Positions 31,865 through 41,140 of a stretch of 41,872 bases of DNA are shown one piece after another. The first letter of the stretch is position 1. Each line of letters starts with the position of its first letter. The notes beneath the pieces were generated by a model, which did no database searches, had not been told where the DNA came from, and was given only the letters and a program-made list of their open reading frames with translations. Source of the DNA: Aquipseudomonas alcaligenes MRY13-0052 (lineage in GTDB: Bacteria; Pseudomonadota; Gammaproteobacteria; Pseudomonadales; Pseudomonadaceae); the NCBI GenBank assembly GCA_000474255.1, contig BATO01000057.1, forward strand, positions 1 through 41,872, written 5' to 3'. Both the position numbers and the translations under genes were made by a program.

Positions 31865-31894
31865 GTAGGGTGGATGACGCTCTTTTCATCCACC
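31865..31894 (+). repeat. RAYT-associated REP, copy 1
   Basis: GTAG followed by GGTGGATGA, an 8-base loop and TCATCCACC-type arm (9-bp stem). Identical in all 30 bases to copy 2 at 31990. Confidence 0.85.
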
Positions 31895-31914
31895 AGACGA
31901 GGCCCGAACCCGCC

Positions 31915-31975
31915 TCATTCTCCCCAGCGAATAGCGTCGTCCGCCAAGCCATCACCGGCCCAGTCCATCGGGTCG
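31915..31975 (-). pseudogene. Duplicated C-terminal fragment of the RAYT gene
   Basis: The minus strand encodes DWAGDGLADDAIRWGE and a stop, matching the RAYT C-terminus DWAGGGVADDDAIRWGE. It is part of a 125-bp tandem duplication (31865-31989 versus 31990-32114). Confidence 0.8.
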
Positions 31976-31989
31976 ATGTTGATGCACGC

Positions 31990-32019
31990 GTAGGGTGGAT
32001 GACGCTCTTTTCATCCACC
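31990..32019 (+). repeat. RAYT-associated REP, copy 2
   Basis: Identical to copy 1; ends 21 bases beyond the RAYT stop codon. Confidence 0.85.
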
Positions 32020-32039
32020 AGACGAGGCCCGCCCCAGCC

Positions 32040-32576
32040 TCATTCTCCCCAGCGAATAGCGTCGTCGTCCGCCACGCCACCACCGGCCCAGTCCGCCGGG
32101 TAGAGGCCATCCCGCACCGCCCGGTGAAAGCTCGAATACGGCCAATCGCACACCCGCCGCACATGCCCGTGTTTCACCGGATTGATGTGGATGTAGTCGA
32201 AGTGCCGTTGGTAATCGAGGTCGTCGCGGATCAGGTGTTCCCAATAGCGGCGTTGCCAGATGCCGCGTTCGCCCCGAGTGCGTTGAGCCTCGGTGCGGGA
32301 TTCGGTGTCGGCCAGGCGTTTGGAGAAGGCGAATTTGATCGAGCGCCAGCGCATGGCGAAGTCGTCGTCGCCCGGTGGCAGGGTCCAGAGGCAGTGCATG
32401 TGTTCGGGGAGCACGACCCAGGCATCGATATGGAAGGGGCGGCGGTGTTTGACCGCCTGTACCACGGTGCGCAGCAGGTGGATTTCGCGGACCAGCAGGT
32501 CGCTGTGCCGGTTACGCAGGTTGACGGCGAAGAAGTAGGTGCCCCCGCGCATCCGGGCGCGACGGTAGTTGGACAT
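32040..32576 (-). CDS. REP-associated tyrosine transposase (RAYT, Y1 transposase)
   Basis: A 178-residue protein. The ATG at 32576 (MSNYRRARMRGGTYFFAVNLRNR) has AAGGAGGGG six bases upstream; an upstream ATG at 32594 is less likely. The HUH motif is visible in DAWVVLPEHMHCLWTLPPGDDDF (H-M-H), with the preceding strand TYFFAVNL. The nucleophile tyrosine is in RHFDYIHINPVKHGHVRRVCDWPYSSFHR, a signature of TnpA_REP proteins. RAYTs cleave at REP sequences next to a GTAG foot and spread or maintain them. The flanking REPs and several other GTAG-headed hairpins in this window are the expected substrates. Confidence 0.93.
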   Translation of the reverse strand: MSNYRRARMRGGTYFFAVNLRNRHSDLLVREIHLLRTVVQAVKHRRPFHIDAWVVLPEHMHCLWTLPPGDDDFAMRWRSIKFAFSKRLADTESRTEAQRTRGERGIWQRRYWEHLIRDDLDYQRHFDYIHINPVKHGHVRRVCDWPYSSFHRAVRDGLYPADWAGGGVADDDAIRWGE

Positions 32577-32616
32577 GACCCCTCCTTGAGCCATTGGTGT
32601 TGCGGGTGGAAGAGCT

Positions 32617-32646
32617 GGTGGATGAGAAGAGCGTCATCCACCCTAC
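32617..32646 (-). repeat. RAYT-associated REP, copy 3 (inverted)
   Basis: Reverse complement of copies 1 and 2 with one loop difference (A to G class change), located 40 bases upstream of the RAYT start. Marks the edge between the RAYT module and the AT-rich nuclease gene. Confidence 0.85.
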
Positions 32647-32661
32647 ATAGCTTAGGTGGGA

Positions 32662-32913
32662 TCAATGATGTTCAAATGATTCAATTATCGCAGATGTTAA
32701 TTTTTTTATGTTTTCACGCGTGCCATCTTCAAGTTGTTTGAGAGTTATCTCTTTGTTTTTTACTTTTAATGCAAATGTATAAGCTAGTACTGGCTTAGAG
32801 TATTTTTCAGATTTAACAATTTCTGAGGGTGCGATATTTTCGATAATTGGCTCATTGAGAACAAGATTGCAGAAGTCTTTATTTGTAAATAAATCCTCTA
32901 TGCCTTTACAGTT
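32662..32913 (-). pseudogene. 3' continuation of the OLD-family gene beyond an in-frame TAG
   Basis: Directly after the TAG at 32914-32916 the same frame stays open for 83 codons (NCKGIEDLFTNKDFCNLVLN ... SFEHH) and ends at TGA 32662-32664, 15 bases from the REP. Composition and codon use match the preceding gene, and KGIEDLF reads as a natural continuation of the TOPRIM-containing half. Full length would be 586 residues. Confidence 0.75.
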
Positions 32914-34422
32914 CTAGATTTTTTGTATTGTTTTCCTTGCCTCGTTTTCGTCATTTCCAAATAGGTCTCTTGTTAAAGTCTTTAGTACGCCTCTGCCTTG
33001 GTTTTCATCATCTACGAAAACAGAGAATTTCAACCCCCAGCCATTGAACATATTTGCTAGTGCAGGAATTTTATTTGCGCCTGTTGCTGCGATGAAGTGT
33101 GCTTTCTGAGTGATTCCAAGAAGATCCCAAAAAGAAGAAATGTAGTAATAGCCACTCATTTCTTCAAGTATAACGTTGTGCTTTTTCTGAATGACATTTT
33201 GATGCGAAAAATCGGATCCGATTGCTGTAAGTATAGGGGATAACGTGTCACTTGAAGCCGCGCCGAGTTGGTGTGCTTCTATTATTTCGGTTGGGGTTTC
33301 AATGTCATCATTTTTTCTTTGTATAGCATAAACTCTATAGAGTTTGTCATGTTCAATAAGTGTTGGGCTGTGAGTGCTATAGGTTATTGGGATTTCCTTG
33401 CTAAGAAGATTTATTAGCTTTAATACATCTTTCTGCGCGTTTGAGTGTAAATTGGCGCCGGGTTCATCTAGGAAAAAGTGAAGATTCTTTTTCAGTTTTT
33501 GTGAGGCTTTTAACTGAAGGTAAAACGATATAAACCATCTTACTCCAGTACTTCTTTGCTTAGGATGTAGTTTGTGTAGGCCGTCGGAAACCCAGAAAAT
33601 AAGGTATGGGCTGCCCGCTTTCTCGGATTTGGAGTTGTCATGATGCGCTAATGAGAACTCAATCTTGATTTTGTTTTTATGGCCTATTGTTTGATTCCAG
33701 AACTCTTTAAGGTCTTGGTTAATACTTTCTATGGCTCGAGTTATTTTTGATTCTCTTGCTCGATTGCTTAATTTTACAAGTTCTTTAACTTGAATATCGG
33801 CAATTGATAGCAGGTTACTCGCGGCAATCTGGCCTTCGCCAACTAGTTTGTGTTTCTCGTTTATGTCTATTGAATCTGGAAGTAAGCCTGAGTCTGATTT
33901 GAATAATGTATAGTATGGCGCAGCTTGATAAATGGCGCTTGCTGCTAAGTGAGCTAAATTTATTTCTTGAGGATCTATAGCATCACCATCCGACAGGGTG
34001 AAAGCGGTGGCAGGTATCTCAAGTTCCGGCTCTTCTAGATATGTGTCAAATTTAATTTCTTGTTCTGTGGAGGACTCATTGATTGTCCATGTAAAAACTA
34101 TTTGAGTGAATTCGCCTATTTTCTTAAAGTGATCTGTTATTTTCTTTATGTCCTCTGGTGCAGCTTCTCCAATAAGGTGCTCTTCAATTTCTTTAATCGA
34201 AAACTCTACTTGGAATCTCACCTCGGGAGGCTCTGCTCCATATCTAAAGTCATCATAAGTAACATTTTGATCGCTGAAAGACCTGCATAGCGCTTCAAGT
34301 ATTGCGCTTTTACCTGACTCATTCTGGCCAACTAATACAGTTACTCCATCAGGAGAGAAGCTGCGCCATTCTGTGTCGATGATGGAGCGAAAATTTTTAA
34401 TTCTGAATTTCGTTATTTTCAT
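32914..34422 (-). CDS. OLD-family ATP-dependent nuclease (AAA ATPase plus TOPRIM), truncated by an in-frame amber codon
   Basis: 502 residues from the ATG at 34422 (MKITKFRIKNFRSIIDTEW), with only a weak GAGA ribosome site. ABC-type ATPase elements: Walker A GQNESGKSAILEAL (about 34-47), Walker B LHFFLDEPGANLHS and the switch His in YSTHSPTLIEHDKLYRVYAI. The C-terminal part is TOPRIM-like: NVILEEMSGYYYISSFWDLLG (catalytic Glu) and FSVFVDDENQGRG (D-D). This is the layout of P2 Old and Gabija GajA-type nucleases, many of them antiphage; no UvrD-like GajB partner is present. The gene is strikingly AT-rich against its neighbours and starts 17 bases after the nrdB terminator, signs of recent acquisition. 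TAG at 32914 removes the last 83 codons, so activity is doubtful unless the stop is read through. Confidence 0.85.
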   Translation of the reverse strand: MKITKFRIKNFRSIIDTEWRSFSPDGVTVLVGQNESGKSAILEALCRSFSDQNVTYDDFRYGAEPPEVRFQVEFSIKEIEEHLIGEAAPEDIKKITDHFKKIGEFTQIVFTWTINESSTEQEIKFDTYLEEPELEIPATAFTLSDGDAIDPQEINLAHLAASAIYQAAPYYTLFKSDSGLLPDSIDINEKHKLVGEGQIAASNLLSIADIQVKELVKLSNRARESKITRAIESINQDLKEFWNQTIGHKNKIKIEFSLAHHDNSKSEKAGSPYLIFWVSDGLHKLHPKQRSTGVRWFISFYLQLKASQKLKKNLHFFLDEPGANLHSNAQKDVLKLINLLSKEIPITYSTHSPTLIEHDKLYRVYAIQRKNDDIETPTEIIEAHQLGAASSDTLSPILTAIGSDFSHQNVIQKKHNVILEEMSGYYYISSFWDLLGITQKAHFIAATGANKIPALANMFNGWGLKFSVFVDDENQGRGVLKTLTRDLFGNDENEARKTIQKI

Positions 34423-34438
34423 TTTTTTTATCTCAAAA

Positions 34439-34464
34439 AAAACCCCGCACAAAGGCGGGGTTTT
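34439..34464 (-). terminator. Rho-independent terminator of the nrdAB unit
   Basis: AAAACCCCGC, loop ACAAAG, GCGGGGTTTT, with eight T's following on the minus strand (A run 34435-34442). It lies 70 bases after the nrdB stop. The OLD-family gene begins 17 bases beyond it. Confidence 0.92.
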
Positions 34465-34533
34465 GTCTTTCTTCGCTACCCCGAAATCCGTATCAGGCAA
34501 AGCGTTATGTATTCCTAATGGTTCGACCCGGAA

Positions 34534-35790
34534 TCAATCCCAGCTCAGCGCACCGCCGGTCTGGTACTCGATCACTCGAGTTTCGAAGAAGTTCTTCTCT
34601 TTCTTCAGGTCCATGATCTCGCTCATCCAGGGGAACGGGTTGGTGGTGCCCGGGTATTCCTCTTTCAGGCCGATCTGGGTGAGGCGGCGGTTGGCGATGA
34701 ACTTGAGGTAGTCCTCCATCATCGCGGCGTTCATGCCCAGTACGCCGCGCGGCATGGTGTCGCGTGCGTATTCGATTTCCAGTTGGGTGCCCTGGAGGAT
34801 CATCTGGGTGGCTTCGTCTTTCATGGCGGCATCCCACAGGTGCGGGTTTTCGATCTTGATCTGGTTGATCACGTCGATGCCGAAGTTCAGGTGCATGGAT
34901 TCGTCGCGCAGGATGTATTGGAACTGCTCGGCGGTGCCGGTCATCTTGTTGCGGCGGCCCATGGAGAGGATCTGGGTGAAGCCGCAGTAGAAGAAGATGC
35001 CTTCCAGTACGCAGTAGTAGGCGATGAGGTTGCGCAGGAACTGGCGGTCGGTCTCCGGGGTGCCGGTTTCGAACTTGGGATCGGAGATCGAACGGGTGTA
35101 CTTGAGGCCCCAGGACGCCTTTTTAGCGACGCTCGGGATCTCGTGGTACATGTTGAAAATTTCGCCCTCGTCCATGCCCAGCGATTCGATGCAGTACTGG
35201 TAGGCGTGGGTGTGGATCGCTTCCTCGAAGGCCTGGCGCAGGATGTACTGGCGGCATTCGGGGTTGGTGATGAGGCGGTAGACGGCGAGCACCAGGTTGT
35301 TGGCAACCAGGGAGTCGGCGGTGGAGAAGAAGCCGAGGTTGCGCATGACGATGCGGCGCTCGTCTTCGCTGAGGCCGTCCTTGCTCTTCCACAGAGCGAT
35401 GTCGGCGTTCATGTTCACTTCCTGCGGCATCCAGTGGTTGGCGCAACCATCCAGATACTTCTGCCAGGCCCAGTCGTACTTGAAGGGTACGAGCTGGTTG
35501 AGGTCGGCGCGGGCGTTGATCATTTGCTTGTCGCCGACCTGTACGCGCGCGGAGGCGCCTTCGAGGTCGTCCAGGCCTTCCTGGATGTCGAGGGCGTCGA
35601 GGGCCTTCTTGGCGCGGGCGACGGCGTCGGAGTCAGCGGCGGATACGGCGCGGGCTTCCTGTACGGAGCCGGCGGCCTCGTCATCGAGCTTGTCGGCGCC
35701 GGCAGCGGCTGCGGCGTTGGTCGCGGCGTTGGGTTGGGCGGCGGCGGGTGCGGCGGCGTCTTCTTTGTCGAATTCGTCCCAGCTGAGCAT
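34534..35790 (-). CDS. nrdB: Ribonucleoside-diphosphate reductase class Ia, beta subunit
   Basis: A 418-residue protein; ATG at 35790 ([19 protein letters not shown]) with AGAGGAC upstream. A low-complexity Ala/Asp-rich N-terminus (about 75 residues) precedes the ferritin-like core. Di-iron ligands are visible in the helices around [50 protein letters not shown] (E-x2-H) and [16 protein letters not shown] (E-x2-H). The C-terminus [10 protein letters not shown] matches the tail that docks in NrdA. The tyrosyl-radical subunit of the enzyme that makes dNDPs in the cytoplasm. Encoded downstream of nrdA on the same strand, with a 420-base gap. Confidence 0.96.
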   Translation of the reverse strand: MLSWDEFDKEDAAAPAAAQPNAATNAAAAAGADKLDDEAAGSVQEARAVSAADSDAVARAKKALDALDIQEGLDDLEGASARVQVGDKQMINARADLNQLVPFKYDWAWQKYLDGCANHWMPQEVNMNADIALWKSKDGLSEDERRIVMRNLGFFSTADSLVANNLVLAVYRLITNPECRQYILRQAFEEAIHTHAYQYCIESLGMDEGEIFNMYHEIPSVAKKASWGLKYTRSISDPKFETGTPETDRQFLRNLIAYYCVLEGIFFYCGFTQILSMGRRNKMTGTAEQFQYILRDESMHLNFGIDVINQIKIENPHLWDAAMKDEATQMILQGTQLEIEYARDTMPRGVLGMNAAMMEDYLKFIANRRLTQIGLKEEYPGTTNPFPWMSEIMDLKKEKNFFETRVIEYQTGGALSWD

Positions 35791-36051
35791 CTGTCCTCTC
35801 TCCTGGTTGGTTCGGCCGTTCTCTGCCGGCCTGGGTAAATGGTGCGTGGGTGGGTGCACGCTGAAGCTTTTACTGCCGAACTGCTTGTCCGCCGGGGCCT
35901 GGTCACGGGCGTCTGTGTCAGCTGCCCAGTGGATGCCGCGTTCGCGGTTGACGGTGTTCGGTCTTGCTGCGCGGCCTGGGCCTGCGCGTGTGGCTTCTCT
36001 CTATAAGGGAGCGGCCATGAAAATTCGGGTGGTGCTGTTACTGCTTGAGCT

Positions 36052-36071
36052 CCTCTCCCCGAAGGGAGAGG
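36052..36071. repeat. Hairpin in the nrdA-nrdB gap
   Basis: CCTCTCCC, CGAA loop (UUCG on the nrd strand), GGGAGAGG: a perfect 8-bp stem 139 bases after the nrdA stop. It could adjust mRNA processing between the two subunits; no T-tract. I see no gene in the 420-base gap (35791-36210) other than a 24-codon plus-strand frame at 36017-36091, which I do not trust. Confidence 0.6.
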
Positions 36072-36210
36072 GCTACTGCGATCGAGCGTGAAGCTGAGCG
36101 AGTGAGCGCTAGGCGCCGGGTTGCTCTGGCCCCGGAGCGTACGACCGTACGTGAGGAGCCGGAGCGGCCCGGCAACAACGCGGGCGCCGCTCAGATTCGC
36201 GCGTTATCTG

Positions 36211-39099
<2,889 letters not shown>

Positions 39100-39284
39100 G
39101 GGGGTCTCCATGTTCTCTATTTGTTGAGTCGGGTGCGTGAGCCCCCGTCATTCCGTTTTACAAACGCCGGTGGCTCGGCCGGGGCCGGGCTGCTGGCGCT
39201 TACTACAAGGCAGGAAGGGCAAGGGACACTGAAGCCTCCCTGGCACTACAAGTCTAAGGTCGCTGTGTTAAGCCTCAGCGACAA

Positions 39285-39300
39285 ACACAATACCTAGTGG
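39285..39300. promoter_or_regulatory. NrdR box candidate 1
   Basis: ACACAATACCTAGTGG, close to the NrdR consensus ACACwATATATwGTGT, 186 bases upstream of nrdA. Confidence 0.6.
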
Positions 39301-39477
39301 TGCTGCCCCTTGGGCGATACACCGTTCTACCGGTTCCAGTCACTTCGTTCGTGTCCTGGGTCGGTACTGCCGGTTGGGGCCGGGCAGCGGGTTGGACTCC
39401 TAAAGGATCACGGGGTTCGAAGCCTGTGAAAAAGGCATTTCGTGCTTGATTCTGATTGTGTCCCGTGATCTAGCAAA

Positions 39478-39493
39478 ACCCAATATGTAGGGG
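39478..39493. promoter_or_regulatory. NrdR box candidate 2 (weaker)
   Basis: ACCCAATATGTAGGGG; keeps the central AATATxTAG and an imperfect dyad. Confidence 0.4.
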
Positions 39494-39562
39494 TCTCGCG
39501 TGATGGGGGTACAAGATAATGCGCTATTGGGGGTATTGCAAGGCGATGGGTATTGAACAAGC

Positions 39563-39571
39563 TGTGGATAA
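39563..39571. promoter_or_regulatory. DnaA box
   Basis: TGTGGATAA, reverse complement of the consensus TTATCCACA with no mismatch. It is followed by two copies of GTGGGTGAAG (39576-39596). In E. coli DnaA also binds upstream of nrdAB. Confidence 0.6.
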
Positions 39572-39702
39572 CTTGTGGGTGAAGTGTGGGTGAAGCGGGG
39601 AGGGATTGCGGTAGCCCTTGTGGAGCCTGGGATACACCGTTCGTCGCGGCTGCGACACTCTGGAACGGGCTGTTTCGAGGATGTCGGGCCGTGCGCAAGC
39701 TA

Positions 39703-39718
39703 ACACAATATCTAGTGT
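39703..39718. promoter_or_regulatory. NrdR box candidate 3 (best match)
   Basis: ACACAATATCTAGTGT, an almost perfect NrdR box. It is nearer to the divergent response regulator (97 bases before its start) than to nrdA (604 bases). Confidence 0.65.
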
Positions 39719-39763
39719 TTTGTAGGGTTTTTGGCATGCACTGTGCAGAACGGCCGGCGTTGC

Positions 39764-39769
39764 TACAAT
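39764..39769 (+). promoter_or_regulatory. Possible -10 element for the response regulator gene
   Basis: TACAAT within GCTACAATGCCGGCC, 46 bases before the GTG start; no good -35 at normal spacing. Confidence 0.25.
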
Positions 39770-39814
39770 GCCGGCCGGTTTCACGGCCTTGATGCAGTTC
39801 ATTAGGAGTACGTG

Positions 39815-40540
39815 GTGGAGCAAGAATCCTGGCGCATCCTCATCGTCGAGGACGACCAACGACTGGCCGAGTTGACCCGCGAGTACCTGGAGGGCAACGG
39901 CCTGAAGGTGGCCATCGAGTCCGACGGCGGCCAGGCGGTGGCGCGCATCCTCAAGGAGCAGCCCGACCTGGTGGTGCTCGACCTGATGCTGCCCGGCGAG
40001 GATGGCCTGTCCATCTGCCGCAAGGTGCGCGGGCGTTACGACGGCCCCATCCTCATGCTCACCGCGCGTACCGATGACATGGACCAGGTGCTCGGCCTGG
40101 AGATGGGCGCGGACGATTACGTGTGCAAGCCGGTGCGCCCGCGCGTGCTGCTGGCGCGCATCCGTGCGCTGTTGCGGCGCAGCGAGGGCGGCCTGTCGGA
40201 GGCGGTGGAAGAGAACGTGCGGCGCCTGGAGTTCGGCCCGCTGGTGATCGACAACGCCATGCGCGAGGCCTGGCTCAACGAGCGCAGCATCGAGCTGACC
40301 AGCGCCGAGTTCGACCTGCTCTGGCTGCTGGCGGCCAATGCCGGGCGCATCCTCTCCCGCGAGGAGATCTTCAACGCCCTGCGCGGCATCGAGTACGACG
40401 GCCAGGACCGCTCTATCGATGTGCGCATCTCGCGCATCCGCCCGAAGATCGGCGACGACCCCATGCACCCGCGCCTGATCAAGACGGTGCGCAGCAAGGG
40501 CTATCTTTTTGTCAGGGAGGCGGCCGAAGGCCTGCTTTGA
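39815..40540 (+). CDS. OmpR-family response regulator (RstA-like)
   Basis: 241 residues from the GTG at 39815 (MEQESWRILIVEDDQRLAEL); a second GTG three bases earlier sits too close to AGGAG at 39804-39808. Receiver domain: acidic pair in VEDD (12-14), phospho-acceptor Asp in VVLDLMLPGEDG (about 56), Thr in MLTARTDDMDQ and Lys in DDYVCKPVRP. The C-terminal winged helix is of OmpR type: FGPLVIDNAMREAWLNERSIELTSAEFDLLWLLAANAGRILSREEIFNALRGIEYDGQDRSIDVRISRIRPKIGDDPMHPRLIKTVRSKGYLFV. It is divergent from nrdA, as PA1157 is in P. aeruginosa as I recall. The cognate kinase follows after a GNAT gene. Confidence 0.93.
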   Translation: MEQESWRILIVEDDQRLAELTREYLEGNGLKVAIESDGGQAVARILKEQPDLVVLDLMLPGEDGLSICRKVRGRYDGPILMLTARTDDMDQVLGLEMGADDYVCKPVRPRVLLARIRALLRRSEGGLSEAVEENVRRLEFGPLVIDNAMREAWLNERSIELTSAEFDLLWLLAANAGRILSREEIFNALRGIEYDGQDRSIDVRISRIRPKIGDDPMHPRLIKTVRSKGYLFVREAAEGLL

Positions 40541-40603
40541 GCCTTATATAAGGAGGCGCCGCCCGCAACGAACCGGTCGCCGCACCGCCAACCCGAGAGC
40601 CGC

Positions 40604-41140
40604 ATGTTCCCCACCCTCGAAACCCCACGCTTCCGCCTGCGGGAGATCACCCTGGCCGACACCCGCGCCATCTTCGCCGGGCTGTCCCACCCGCAGGTGA
40701 TCCGTTACTACGGCGTGTCCTACGCCACGCTGGAGGCCACCCGGGTGCAGATGGACTGGTACCGCTCGCTGCTGCGCGAGCGCACCGGCATCTGGTGGGG
40801 CATCTGCACGCCCGATAATCCCGCGCACCTTATAGGCGCCTGCGGCTACCACGAATGGGACCATGGCCACCGTTGCGCCGAGCTGGGCTACTGGCTGCTG
40901 CCCGAGTACTGGGGCGGCGGGGTGATGCGCGAATGCCTGGAGGCGGTGATCGCCCATGCCTTCGCCGCCATGCGCCTGCACCGCATCGAAGCGGTGGTGG
41001 ACCTGGAGAACCCGGCCAGCAGCGGCCTGTTGCGCCGGCTCGGCTTCACCCATGAGGGCGTGCGCCGCGAGTGCGAATACAAGGATGGTCGCTACCTCAG
41101 CCTCGATTGCTTCGGCCTGCTGGCGGGGGAGGGGCGGTGA
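40604..41140 (+). CDS. GNAT-family N-acetyltransferase (RimJ/RimL-like)
   Basis: A 178-residue protein: MFPTLETPRFRLREITLADTRAIFAGLSHPQVIRYYGV is the standard RimJ/L-type start (TxRxxLRxxxxxD). The acetyl-CoA binding region is CAELGYWLLPEYWGGGVMRECLEAVIAHAFAAMRLHRIEAVVDLENPASSGLLRRLGFTHEGVRRE, with the Q/R-x-x-G-x-G/A loop appearing as EYWGGGVM and the N-x-x-S helix as ENPASSGLLRRLGF. It sits 63 bases after the response regulator and overlaps the kinase start by four bases, so it is embedded in the two-component operon. Target unknown; protein N-terminal or small-molecule acetylation are both possible. Confidence 0.9.
   Translation: MFPTLETPRFRLREITLADTRAIFAGLSHPQVIRYYGVSYATLEATRVQMDWYRSLLRERTGIWWGICTPDNPAHLIGACGYHEWDHGHRCAELGYWLLPEYWGGGVMRECLEAVIAHAFAAMRLHRIEAVVDLENPASSGLLRRLGFTHEGVRRECEYKDGRYLSLDCFGLLAGEGR

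Larger units (their letters stand above)
31865..32646. mobile_element. RAYT module (REPtron-like): transposase gene bracketed by inverted REPs
   Basis: Three copies of a 30-base GTAG-headed hairpin surround the RAYT gene: two direct copies on its 3' side (31865-31894, 31990-32019) and one inverted copy on its 5' side (32617-32646). The unit between the two direct copies duplicates the RAYT 3' end. Domesticated rather than autonomous by current understanding of RAYTs. Confidence 0.75.

Noticed and set aside
31865-32019. Two direct repeats spaced 125 bp, considered as a minimal CRISPR array
   Set aside because: Only two copies, the repeat is a GTAG-headed hairpin, and the spacer is a duplicated piece of the RAYT gene; no cas genes.
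31053-34422. Complete prophage or integrative element
   Set aside because: No integrase, tRNA attachment site, structural or replication genes; only a Bro-N gene, a C4-like RNA, a RAYT and an OLD-family gene, so at most remnants or a variable locus.
32662-34422. Gabija defence system
   Set aside because: Only a GajA-like OLD protein is present; no UvrD-like GajB partner is adjacent and the gene is interrupted.
36017-36091. 24-codon plus-strand frame with AAGGGAG before its ATG (MKIRVVLLLLELLSPKGEGY...)
   Set aside because: It crosses the GGGAGAGG hairpin repeat, has no detectable family and lies antisense in the nrdA-nrdB gap; too little evidence to call a gene.
39508-39523. Fourth NrdR box about 30 bp from the 39478 site
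   Set aside because: ACAAGATAATGCGCTA matches under half of the consensus positions.
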